In this document: positions 26,377 to 34,305 of the stretch, in pieces
How the letters are laid out: every line of letters starts with the position of its first letter
Numbering within the stretch: position 1 is the first letter of the stretch
Source of the DNA: Limibacter armeniacum
GTDB lineage: Bacteria; Bacteroidota; Bacteroidia; Cytophagales; Flammeovirgaceae
DNA length: 64,000 nucleotides
Assembly (NCBI RefSeq): GCF_036880985.1
Contig: NZ_JBAJNO010000008.1
Span: 186,001 to 250,000 of the forward strand
Reading direction: 5' to 3'
Notes under the pieces: generated by a model
Database searches by the model: none
Seen by the model: the letters and a program-made list of their open reading frames with translations, nothing else
What the model was told of the DNA's origin: nothing
Made by a program: the position numbers and the translations under genes

Positions 26377-26979
26377 TTAGTCATTCTTTTTCTTCTTCTT
26401 GTTTTTGAAATCCTTCCAGTTTTGCTCAGGAATCTCCTCATCCCATACCATACATGAGATTTTCCACTCGCCGTTTACATTGATGAACTGGATGCTGTTA
26501 ACACCTTGAGCTTCAGGAATTCTTGAATCCAGGTCGATCATACGAGTTTCGTACTCAGAGAATCTGTGAGCAATGCTGCCGTAACCTCTTGTTCTGCTTT
26601 TTACTTCTTTCTCATCAAATTGTGTGATGCCGTAGTCATTTTGCAATGCTTGAGCATAAGCAATAAATTCATCTACAGAGAAAGTGATAGGCTCTGGGCC
26701 AGCATTGTTGATCATCTTAGCATCTTCGATGAAGATTTCTTTCAACCATTCCAAATGAGGCTCGCCACCTTCTTGGAAGGTAATGGCACCGTAAAGTTTT
26801 TCAACGACCACGTCAATCTCAGCCTGATCTCGAGAGCTAACGCTACCACCGTTTACAAGGCGGGCATTGGAAGTAGTTTCTGGAGCAGTTTCAGCCTCAG
26901 GAAGTTCGCTACAGCTTGTGAATGCGGTGGCACCAATAAGTAGTGCATACGAAAAAGCTTTAAATAAACTTTTTTTCAT
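26377..26979 (-). CDS. NTF2-like fold lipoprotein
   Basis: 200 residues with a lipobox FTSC at Cys23. After an acidic/Thr linker (to about 45), a ~130-residue cone-shaped NTF2/SnoaL/DUF4440-like domain is suggested. It has an N-terminal helix RDQAEIDVVVEKLYGAI, LEWLKEIFIEDAKMINN, a central helix FSVDEFIAYAQAL, and the final strands GVNSIQFINVNGEWKISCMV. The C-terminus is a Lys-rich tail. Ligand or catalytic function is unknown; many family members bind small molecules in the cone. Confidence 0.7.
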   Translation of the reverse strand: MKKSLFKAFSYALLIGATAFTSCSELPEAETAPETTSNARLVNGGSVSSRDQAEIDVVVEKLYGAITFQEGGEPHLEWLKEIFIEDAKMINNAGPEPITFSVDEFIAYAQALQNDYGITQFDEKEVKSRTRGYGSIAHRFSEYETRMIDLDSRIPEAQGVNSIQFINVNGEWKISCMVWDEEIPEQNWKDFKNKKKKKND

Positions 26980-27012
26980 AGTTAAATGGTCTTTTAAAAA
27001 AATGAAATATTT

Positions 27013-27061
27013 AAAAAATAATCATGTATGTATACCCTTATTAGGGCACACATACCTGATT
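27013..27061 (-). terminator. Terminator of the PP2C phosphatase gene
   Basis: 18-bp stem with three mismatches (27020-27037 with 27044-27061, loop TTATTA). The minus strand follows with ATTATTTTTT. Confidence 0.75.
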
Positions 27062-27133
27062 GTTGAATATAGTTTTGGATCGAAATAGTAATACGAAAGT
27101 TATTGTGTTTGTTGGAGTAGTGTGAGAGGCTGT

Positions 27134-28546
27134 TTAGACCTCAACTCCCATGACCATTACGTCGTCAATTTGTCGCTTTCTGCCTTTCCATTCAGCGAAT
27201 TCTCTTTCAAGCTCTTCCCCTTGTTTGGATATTTCTAAAGCAGATAACTCTTCCATTTTGCTGTAGAACCTTCTAGATGAATACTTCTTGTCCAGGATTT
27301 CTCCGAACTGATCAGCAAATCCATCCGAGAACAGGTAGAATCTATCTTTTTCATTGACCTTGAATACTTCTTCGTGGAATTCATTGTCAACATTACGGAC
27401 ATTACCAATAGACTTTCTAGAGCCCTTGATAATCGACATCTCTTCCGTTTTTGAGTTGTAGAAAAGGAGTGGACGTTTGGCACCTGCAAAGACACCAACG
27501 TTAATTTTATGATCAAGCATCAACAGACCAACTTCCATTCCGTCCGTGTTGCTGTTGCTGTCTCCAGCTATCTTTTCTTTAATTCTAATGTCAAGCTCTT
27601 CAAGGATTCTTGCAGGGCTCCAAATTCTATCTGAAAGGATAATCTGGTCCAGTAGCTCTTCTCCTAACAATGTCAGGAATGCACCTGGTACACCGTGTCC
27701 TGTACAGTCACCTTGTACAAAGAATGTCTTGTTTTCAACCTTTCTCACCCAGTAGAAGTCACCACTGACAATGTCTCTAGGCTTATTGATCAAGAAGTTA
27801 CTCTTCTTTTTCAGCTCTTGCAGAGAGTTTCTAGAAAGGGCGTTCTGGATTTTACTTGCATAGTTGATACTCTTAAGCAAGTCCTTGTTTGTTTTTTCCA
27901 GTTCACGCTGCTGTTCTTCCATTACTTCCTGTTGCGCCATCAGCTCCTCCTGCTGTACTTGTAGCTCCTCATTTTGGGCTTGAACCTGCTGCTTTTCACG
28001 CTGAACCTGCTTGTTCAGTTTAAGCATATAGGCGAAGGAAACCACTGTAGTCATTATAAAACCAAAAAGTCTATCTGATACCAGTTCTTCTTGCTTCTTG
28101 TGTGCCAGAAATTGGTTAAGTATCTCAGGATGGTAAATCTCATAGATGTGTAGACCAGCCATGACAACAACTAATAGTGTAAATAAGCGAATGCCTCTAG
28201 TACTATTCTTATAGAAGATAACATTCATCATGACTGCCATCAGAAACAGTGCATAGTTTACAGAGCCTTCACTACCACCATTAAAATACCAAGTAATAAT
28301 GAGGGTAATGGACGTCATTATAAAAAATGGTATCGCAAAAGCGTCATGACGTCTGTTCTTCACAGAGAAGTACAGAAAAATGCTATTGATAATGATTGAG
28401 ACGATATCAACATAAACGATGTTTATGGATAAGCCAACCATATAAGCACCAAAACCTCCAAGGATATAGAGGACAATACTGATAAGTAAGGTGATATTGA
28501 AAAGATCATTTTCGAAAAGATCTTCTCTTCCTGTCCAGATTTTCAT
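27134..28546 (-). CDS. Membrane-bound SpoIIE/PP2C-type Ser/Thr phosphatase
   Basis: 470 residues. About six transmembrane helices (15-170) form an unrecognised membrane sensor. They are followed by a coiled coil (about 178-225) full of NEELQVQQEELMAQQ-type repeats and then a SpoIIE-like PPM phosphatase domain (about 235-470). Metal-binding aspartates are in VSGDFYWV, QGDCTGHGVPGAF and LFSDGFADQFG. It probably dephosphorylates an anti-anti-sigma or similar partner in response to a membrane signal. The coiled-coil type is the same as in the multi-PAS protein at 61125. It is a single gene. Confidence 0.9.
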   Translation of the reverse strand: MKIWTGREDLFENDLFNITLLISIVLYILGGFGAYMVGLSINIVYVDIVSIIINSIFLYFSVKNRRHDAFAIPFFIMTSITLIITWYFNGGSEGSVNYALFLMAVMMNVIFYKNSTRGIRLFTLLVVVMAGLHIYEIYHPEILNQFLAHKKQEELVSDRLFGFIMTTVVSFAYMLKLNKQVQREKQQVQAQNEELQVQQEELMAQQEVMEEQQRELEKTNKDLLKSINYASKIQNALSRNSLQELKKKSNFLINKPRDIVSGDFYWVRKVENKTFFVQGDCTGHGVPGAFLTLLGEELLDQIILSDRIWSPARILEELDIRIKEKIAGDSNSNTDGMEVGLLMLDHKINVGVFAGAKRPLLFYNSKTEEMSIIKGSRKSIGNVRNVDNEFHEEVFKVNEKDRFYLFSDGFADQFGEILDKKYSSRRFYSKMEELSALEISKQGEELEREFAEWKGRKRQIDDVMVMGVEV

Positions 28547-29380
28547 GTCTTATTAGTAGAGATATACTCAAAAAGTTATGATGTAAAAAGTTGAATATCG
28601 ATTCATTAGCGTTATAAAAGTACAAACTTAATTGTAATTATCAACGAATTTCTTGCACTATTCATGTTTAATTCTTTTATAAGTAATATTTTATATTGAA
28701 ATATTCATGTAATGTAAAATAAGAATAACACTGTAACACTGTGTGTTTTTGTGTTGGTGTGAGTTTTATGTTGTGTGATTGATCCCAGAAAACAAAACCA
28801 TAAAATGGATATAGGTTGTAATATTCGTTTGTTTCCTTGAGATATTTAATGATGCTTAGGCTGGTATTTAATTACTATAACCGTTACGTTATCAACCTAC
28901 ACACTCACACATTATGATCCTATTTACATGTTTCGATGCTTTTTTTGCCCGTTAATTTCATGGCTATAGCGCTTTTTACGTAAACTATATGCCTTTTTTG
29001 ATTCAATTCTAATTTTGCCGGACGATCTACAAACTATCTGAGAAGAAATAAAACAAGCTTTTGTCTTATTCTTAGATAAAGTATGGGTGTGTGGTTAGTT
29101 ATTTGGGTATGAATATGTTCGTATAGATGATAATATGCCAAGATTGATCCTTGTTGTAACATTCAATGATGTACAACCAAGGTTGGCTAGAACGGGGTAA
29201 TAATGAGGTATTCCTCAGTGTGCTTACTATTATCTGTCTTTGATGACTCCTGTTACAGATAGCAGCTCAAGCAGTAATTGTTTGAATAGAATTAGTTCGG
29301 TCAATTTTTAAACGTACGTTTAATTTGATAATTGTATTATATGCTGTTGAAATAGTATTAAAAATATTATGATCTATCAA
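28547..29380. other. Long intergenic region without recognised genes
   Basis: About 830 bases. No frame with protein-like composition, no tRNA, and no hairpin with T run was found until the CreD terminator at 29381. Short GTGT/ACAC-rich stretches occur at about 28740-28770 and 28900. It may hold the promoter of the phosphatase gene and decayed sequence. Confidence 0.45.
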
Positions 29381-29415
29381 AAATCCCCTGTACGTATCTG
29401 TTACAGGGGGTTTTT
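29381..29415 (-). terminator. Terminator of the creD operon
   Basis: AAATCCCCTGTA (29381-29392) pairs with TACAGGGGGTTT (29402-29413), with A/T runs on both sides. Confidence 0.85.
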
Positions 29416-29432
29416 GATGTTAAAAATTTAGT

Positions 29433-30788
29433 TTAATGAATGTCTTGTTGCGGATCATGTAGGTTATACCAGTCAATTTTCCGTGAGAGCACCATCACAA
29501 TTGCCAGTACTAGCAGTAACCCAATACTACCCATCAGTAGTGCATAATCCTGTAATTGGATGATGGTATAGATAAAGGAATAGGTAATGATCAGGACCAG
29601 TCCAAGAAGCTGTGTTAACGTTTTTTTCTTGAAAATACTGCTCACATAAAAAGTGATTAGTCCGATAATAACCAAACTGGCAGAGAGGTAACTCATGGTA
29701 AACGAAATATGTTCTGAAAGAGCGATCAGCAGTGTGTAGAAAATACAGATGGCAAGACCTACAATCAGGTATTGGACAGGGTGGATTCTCAATCTGTTGA
29801 GTGCCTGAATAAAGAAGAAGACCAAGAATGTAAGGGCAATGACCATCACTGCATACTTGACCGCACGGGTATTTTTCTGATATTCATCAACAGGCATCAG
29901 TAGTTCTACACCATAATCAGAGTATGCAATATCAGGTTGATCCCCAATAAATTTCTGTGGATAAGGACGGTTCAGGTCCAATACTTTCCAGTTGGCTGTA
30001 AAGCCTTCTTCTGTAATCTCCCTGTCAGCAGGCAAAAAAGCACCATCAAACTTAGGATCTTTCCATATGGATTGTAGGTTGGTAGTGGTGGTTTTACCCA
30101 AAGGGGTAAAGTAAAGGCTTGAGCTGCCATTGAATTGTAAGGAAACAGAAAAGTTAGCAGCATTGCGGCAACCCGCTATGCGTGTGCTGATACCTGATGA
30201 GATTACCTCTCGTGTAGGAATGCCTGGACTAAACGCATACTCTTTTTCATTCCACTTGAGGCGAACAGCATTTTTGATGCTTCGTAAGTCAGAAAGTCCA
30301 AGAGCGATAAAAGCATCATCCCAAAGAATATCTTTTTCATCAACCTTCCATTCCGAAAAGTCAGGGGAAGTAAACTGACCTTGCAACTGGACATCGGCAC
30401 TGTAGACCACGACTTCATACAAGCTCCGGTAACGTACTTCCGGCGATAGCTTTCCTGTGATTTTTAGGTCTTCAGGTAGGAAGTGAGCATACTCAGTAGT
30501 TTTTACCAACTTCTCCTCTTTGAGTTCTTTATCCCAAATTGTGCTGTATTGGTAATAAGGTATTGTCAGGACTACCCCTGTGACTGTTTGCTGTTTTCCC
30601 CACTTTTCGCTGACCTCATTTACAGCACTGCGTTTTCTGCTTTCCCTTTCTCTGATAAGGTCTTTAATCATTGCAACGGGAATCAGCAGTACCAGAATGA
30701 GGATGCCGACCGTGATCAGTTTCAAGGAGATGGAGGAGCGTTGCCATTGACTGAAGCGTTCCAGTAGGTTGGGCTTTTGAGTTTCCAT
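29433..30788 (-). CDS. creD: CreD-family inner membrane protein
   Basis: 451 residues. One N-terminal transmembrane helix (about 22-42) is followed by the charged IRERESRKRSAVNEVSEKW segment and WGKQQTVTGVVLTIPY, both hallmarks of CreD. A ~250-residue periplasmic beta-rich region and five or six C-terminal helices (320-440) complete the usual layout. In enterobacteria CreD belongs to the CreBC regulon; here it is last in an operon with a DUF4173 protein, a winged-helix regulator and a 6-TM protein instead of a two-component system. Its biochemical role is not established. Confidence 0.93.
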   Translation of the reverse strand: METQKPNLLERFSQWQRSSISLKLITVGILILVLLIPVAMIKDLIRERESRKRSAVNEVSEKWGKQQTVTGVVLTIPYYQYSTIWDKELKEEKLVKTTEYAHFLPEDLKITGKLSPEVRYRSLYEVVVYSADVQLQGQFTSPDFSEWKVDEKDILWDDAFIALGLSDLRSIKNAVRLKWNEKEYAFSPGIPTREVISSGISTRIAGCRNAANFSVSLQFNGSSSLYFTPLGKTTTTNLQSIWKDPKFDGAFLPADREITEEGFTANWKVLDLNRPYPQKFIGDQPDIAYSDYGVELLMPVDEYQKNTRAVKYAVMVIALTFLVFFFIQALNRLRIHPVQYLIVGLAICIFYTLLIALSEHISFTMSYLSASLVIIGLITFYVSSIFKKKTLTQLLGLVLIITYSFIYTIIQLQDYALLMGSIGLLLVLAIVMVLSRKIDWYNLHDPQQDIH

Positions 30789-30806
30789 GTTTTTAGTTTA
30801 TTAAAG

Positions 30807-32333
30807 TTATTTGTCGTTTTCTGTAAAATATTGATAAGCCTGCCAGTCTGCAAAATTCCATGATAGCCAGCTTCTGTTACCGACATCGGATTTTAGATTG
30901 TCTATTTTGTCTGCCAGCATGTTGTTGTACCTTTCGTTTAGTGAGGGATCATCGAGGTTATAGACCATCTTATCCTTATGCTGATGCAGGATAGGGGCTG
31001 TTTTATCAGAGAGTTCTCGAAGTAAAAACCCTCTGTCCAGTACAGGGCTATATTTCAGATTGTAATTCGCAATCATAGTGTCCCAGTTGATTGCCGTACA
31101 GCAAATGAGGATCAGAAATGTATTCCAGCCATTGACACGTAACAGGTAAGCAAAACTTTTGCGATGCTCTATTTTATAATACATACTGTAGAGTCCGGCG
31201 ATTGTCAGAATAAGAAAAACAATTACACCAAGCCTTTTATAAGCCAATCCAAAATGGGCAATGTAATGGTAGTTTCGTACACCGACCGAGATAGCCAGAA
31301 TGAAATTCTGTATAATCCATGCCTTTGCCAATAGCTTTAGGCGAGGATTTTCTTTGATAAAGTTTAGGTTTTTCCTGAAGTAATAGATTAGAATTCCCAT
31401 TGAAAGGAAGATACTAGCAATTAATAGCCAAGTGCCTTCGTGTACAAATAGAGAGAGATCCATTCCTGCTTTATACTCAAAGCCAACCCAAATCCAGATG
31501 ATATCAATTGCATTGACAACAAGTAGCAGTACATTGACCATGATCAGCAGGGTAGCAGCAGAGCGGAATTCATTTTTCAGGGCATTCATTGGAAAGACAG
31601 GATAAAATTGTCTTTGCATAGTTGGGATGTCCCTTCGGTTATTTCCCCTTTTCCTTATAATGTTTTCAGGATTTTGTATCTCAATATCCAATAGCATGCC
31701 CAACTGACTTTTGAGCAGTACCCACCCTACAATCCATGTTCCGAGGCAGAAGAAGAATATTTTAGAAAAAGAAAGGGATTCCAATATCCAGATAAAGCCC
31801 CTCAATGCATCTTCTGTGACATATGCCAAGCCAGAGGCAAATACAGGATTGGCTGCACTGTAAATCCACATAAAAACAGCCAGACAGACAAGTGGCACAA
31901 CCGTAATACGCATCCAGTACCACCATTTATGAAAAGCCAGCGCTTTTATATCAGGTAGGTGGAGTACAATGGTATAAATGAAAAGCCTTGGGAACTTGAA
32001 CCATGCTTGTATGGCTGTGACGCCGGCAGAAAGAACATGCATTAATGCTGCTTGGTGCATAAAACCAGCTAATACAGCAAAGGAGATCATATACATTACT
32101 TTAGCCATGATAGAGCCATATGCAACTACCATGATAGCCGTAAACAGGTGGCTGGCTAAGGCAATACGGACCGTTTTTCTGCCAATTATTTCAGGGTATA
32201 TGACCCAAGCACTACCAATAATAAATAGGGTAAACAACAGGGTATTGATGCCCATTACTTCATCAAAAAATAGTTGGATGAAGAGAAAACCGCCTAGTAG
32301 CGGAAGAAGTAGTTGATGGATTTTTGAATTCAT
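30807..32333 (-). CDS. DUF4173/DUF4153-like polytopic membrane protein
   Basis: 508 residues from the ATG at 32333 (MNSKIHQLLLP). The longer frame would run through the palindromic operator and is rejected. About ten to twelve transmembrane helices cover residues 8-400. A soluble C-terminal part has LKYSPVLDRGFLLRELSDKT and LNERYNNMLADKIDNL, typical of DUF4173. Function is unknown. It ends 18 bases before creD, and its start is preceded by its own copy of the TACTTTG-N5-CAAAGTA palindrome. Confidence 0.82.
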   Translation of the reverse strand: MNSKIHQLLLPLLGGFLFIQLFFDEVMGINTLLFTLFIIGSAWVIYPEIIGRKTVRIALASHLFTAIMVVAYGSIMAKVMYMISFAVLAGFMHQAALMHVLSAGVTAIQAWFKFPRLFIYTIVLHLPDIKALAFHKWWYWMRITVVPLVCLAVFMWIYSAANPVFASGLAYVTEDALRGFIWILESLSFSKIFFFCLGTWIVGWVLLKSQLGMLLDIEIQNPENIIRKRGNNRRDIPTMQRQFYPVFPMNALKNEFRSAATLLIMVNVLLLVVNAIDIIWIWVGFEYKAGMDLSLFVHEGTWLLIASIFLSMGILIYYFRKNLNFIKENPRLKLLAKAWIIQNFILAISVGVRNYHYIAHFGLAYKRLGVIVFLILTIAGLYSMYYKIEHRKSFAYLLRVNGWNTFLILICCTAINWDTMIANYNLKYSPVLDRGFLLRELSDKTAPILHQHKDKMVYNLDDPSLNERYNNMLADKIDNLKSDVGNRSWLSWNFADWQAYQYFTENDK

Positions 32334-32349
32334 GGTTATTAATTTAAAG

Positions 32350-32368
32350 TACTTTGAATCACAAAGTA
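32350..32368. promoter_or_regulatory. Palindromic operator before the DUF4173 gene
   Basis: TACTTTG (32350-32356), 5-base spacer AATCA, CAAAGTA (32362-32368), inside the longer shared block AAAGTACTTTG...CAAAGTAAGTG. It lies 16 bases upstream of the start codon and is the same element as at 33366-33384. Confidence 0.75.
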
Positions 32369-32425
32369 AGTGTTTCAAATATTGCCCGCATTGATGGTGC
32401 GGGCAGTACATGGAAAAGCTGATGC

Positions 32426-32728
32426 TTAAAGGTTACTATTCTTGATCAGTTGTTCGAGTGCCTCTATATGGTCCTGAAAAGCTTGTTTGCCTTGCTTGGT
32501 TGCCCTGTAGGATGTATTGGGTTTCCTTCCGACAAACTTCTTTTCCATCTCAATAAAGTCAAGTTTTTCCAATGCCTTGAGGTGACTGGCAAGGTTGCCG
32601 TCAGTAGCGTCAAGGGTTTCCTTCAGCGTAGTGAACTCTACCCAGTCATTGACTACCAGTACTGACATAATTCCTAACCTTATCCTGCTCTCGAATGCCT
32701 TGTTGATATTTTCGATTAGATTCTTCAC
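32426..32728 (-). CDS. Winged-helix transcriptional regulator
   Basis: About 100 residues from the GTG at 32728, which overlaps the stop of the upstream gene in the sequence GTGA. This translational coupling decides the start over the longer frame from 32794. It is a compact winged helix with ESRIRLGIMSVLVVNDWVEF, recognition helix region TDGNLASHLKALEKLDFIEM and a wing EKKFVGRKPNTSYRATKQG. It resembles the small MarR/ArsR-like regulators that accompany DUF4173/CreD genes in Bacteroidota. It probably binds the two identical palindromes in front of its operon as a dimer; the ligand is unknown. Confidence 0.85.
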   Translation of the reverse strand: MKNLIENINKAFESRIRLGIMSVLVVNDWVEFTTLKETLDATDGNLASHLKALEKLDFIEMEKKFVGRKPNTSYRATKQGKQAFQDHIEALEQLIKNSNL

Positions 32729-33345
32729 CGCTCGTATTTGTAGTACATGATTCCACCATAAAGGATGTGCAAGATACCGAATCCGATCGCCCAAAAGAAA
32801 AGTCCGTAGCCGGAGAAGTAAGCCGCCAGCAGCCCGAGAATGATCTCTCCAATCCCTAATGACCTGATATCCCCAAAGGTATATTTACTGGCATTGACCA
32901 GTGACAGTCCGTAAAAAATCAGTGTAACAGGTGCCACCATGATAGCCATTCCTTTAAGCAATAGGATTATAGAGAAAATACCCCCTGTAGCCAATGGAAT
33001 AGCAAGGTTGAAAACGACTCTTTTGGAGCTGTTGTTCCAAATAGGTTCCCCTGATTTTTTAGCTTTCCTGTAAGAGAAAATAAGCCCTGTTGAAATAGCC
33101 AATACCAAAGTGGCAATGCCAATAAAAATCAGTTCCTTAACCGTATTTTCTGAAAAATAGGCTCTGCGATAAAAAATACTGTCATCAGGCTGGTAAGCCC
33201 TGAAGTAAACAATGACAGCGGCAATCAGTGCATATACACCGGCAAAAATGCCTGATAGCCCACTAAGCGACAGGAAGCGGCTCGACCGTTCCATCAGCTG
33301 CTTGATCTCGGAAATTTCCCTGAGTGCGTCAGCCTGTGATTTCAT
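32725..33345 (-). CDS. Polytopic membrane protein, first gene of the creD operon
   Basis: 206 residues. A polar N-terminus with ALREISEIKQLMERSSRF is followed by about six transmembrane helices (28-48, 70-90, 112-128, 133-148, 160-175, 178-196). It contains the motif SLSGLSGIFAGVYALI near residue 26 and ends in KYER. No enzyme residues were recognised. It is co-translated with the regulator (GTGA overlap). It may sense envelope or redox state and hand the signal to the regulator, but that is speculation. Confidence 0.75.
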   Translation of the reverse strand: MKSQADALREISEIKQLMERSSRFLSLSGLSGIFAGVYALIAAVIVYFRAYQPDDSIFYRRAYFSENTVKELIFIGIATLVLAISTGLIFSYRKAKKSGEPIWNNSSKRVVFNLAIPLATGGIFSIILLLKGMAIMVAPVTLIFYGLSLVNASKYTFGDIRSLGIGEIILGLLAAYFSGYGLFFWAIGFGILHILYGGIMYYKYER

Positions 33346-33365
33346 GTTTTAGTTTATTTTAAAAG

Positions 33366-33384
33366 TACTTTGTGTTTCAAAGTA
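33366..33384. promoter_or_regulatory. Palindromic operator before the 6-TM/regulator operon
   Basis: TACTTTG (33366-33372), 5-base spacer TGTTT, CAAAGTA (33378-33384), 20 bases upstream of the ATG at 33345. The flanks (AAAG before, AGTG after) equal those of the copy at 32350-32368. On the minus strand TTACTTTG resembles a -7 element, so binding should repress. Confidence 0.75.
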
Positions 33385-33535
33385 AGTGATTGTTTTTTAA
33401 TTCTGCAATTACCAAGGAAAAGATTTGTCCGAATACGATAATTTTGTGCAGCACTCGCCAAGTGTTAACTTTGATCCGCTGAAATGTAAGACTACCGGTC
33501 TTATGTCTCACACCTAAAGTATAACATCTGAAAAA

Positions 33536-34219
33536 ATGATTCTTAGTATAGATACTTCAACTACGGTTTGTTCGGTCGCATTACACCAAACAGACGGTAC
33601 TTTGGTAGCTTTTTATGAGCTGCATGTAGAGCAATCGCACGCTGAATATTTGAATCAGCTGATTGCAAATGTGATGGGGAATGCCGGTGTCAAGAATACA
33701 GACTTGAAAGCAGTGGCAATATCAGAAGGTCCGGGGTCTTATACCGGGTTGCGTATCGGAACAGCTGCGGCGAAAGGTTTTTGCTATACGTTGGAGATTC
33801 CATTGATAGCTGTCAGCACGCTGAAGTCAATGGCAAAAGAAATCGCACCTTATTATAAGGAGGGTATATTGCTTTGCCCAATGATTGATGCCCGCCGAAT
33901 GGAAGTTTATACGGCATTGTATGATACAGCTTTGAATGAAACGGAGAAAGTACATCCAAAGGTGATGGACGAGACCTCTTTCAAGGAAGAATTGGATAAA
34001 CAGCCAATCGTGTTTTTTGGAAATGGAGCTGATAAGTGCAAAGAAGTATTGGCACATGAAAACAGCACTTTCCTAGACGGTATTGTTCCTTCTGCTAAAC
34101 ATGTAGGGACATTGGCTGCTGAGAAATTTGCCAAAGAGGAATTTGAGGATGTGGCCTATTTTGAGCCATTCTACCTGAAGGAATTCCGAATGACCAAACC
34201 GAAGAAGAAAAGTTTATAA
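33536..34219 (+). CDS. tsaB: tRNA threonylcarbamoyladenosine biosynthesis protein TsaB
   Basis: 227 residues of the ASKHA fold. It partners TsaD (and TsaE) in making t6A37 on ANN-decoding tRNAs in the cytoplasm. It starts MILSIDTSTTVCSVAL, then has SHAEYLNQLI and the conserved AISEGPGSYTGLRIGTAAAK motif; PMIDARRMEVYTALYD is also typical. Length is normal. It lies 86 bases upstream of priA on the same strand, with an inverted repeat between them. Confidence 0.95.
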   Translation: MILSIDTSTTVCSVALHQTDGTLVAFYELHVEQSHAEYLNQLIANVMGNAGVKNTDLKAVAISEGPGSYTGLRIGTAAAKGFCYTLEIPLIAVSTLKSMAKEIAPYYKEGILLCPMIDARRMEVYTALYDTALNETEKVHPKVMDETSFKEELDKQPIVFFGNGADKCKEVLAHENSTFLDGIVPSAKHVGTLAAEKFAKEEFEDVAYFEPFYLKEFRMTKPKKKSL

Positions 34220-34221
34220 TA

Positions 34222-34303
34222 AAGAAGCTGGATGCTGGAACATAGAAGCTAGAAAAAGCCTATTATCTTCTCTATGTTCTAGCTTCTTGTCTCTAGTCTC
34301 TAA
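34222..34303. repeat. Imperfect inverted repeat between tsaB and priA
   Basis: The left arm has GCTGGAACATAGAAGCTAGA and the right arm, reversed, reads CAAGAAGCTAGAACATAGAG, so the two arms pair over ~25 bases. The arms are built from AAGCTAGA/ACATAGA units. It fills the whole gap and may act as a terminator or be an intergenic repeat family. It has no long T run. Confidence 0.55.
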
Positions 34304-34305
34304 CT

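Noticed and set aside
28547-29380. Search for tRNA, tmRNA, RNase P RNA or 6S RNA in the longest gap
   Set aside because: No cloverleaf, CCA end or conserved core of these RNAs could be recognised by eye.
32334-32411. 26-codon extension of the DUF4173 protein
   Set aside because: It would run through the palindromic operator at 32350-32368, and MNSKIHQ at 32333 is a normal start.
32729-32794. Longer start for the winged-helix regulator
   Set aside because: It lies inside the coding sequence of the upstream gene; the GTG at 32728 overlapping its stop (GTGA) fits translational coupling.
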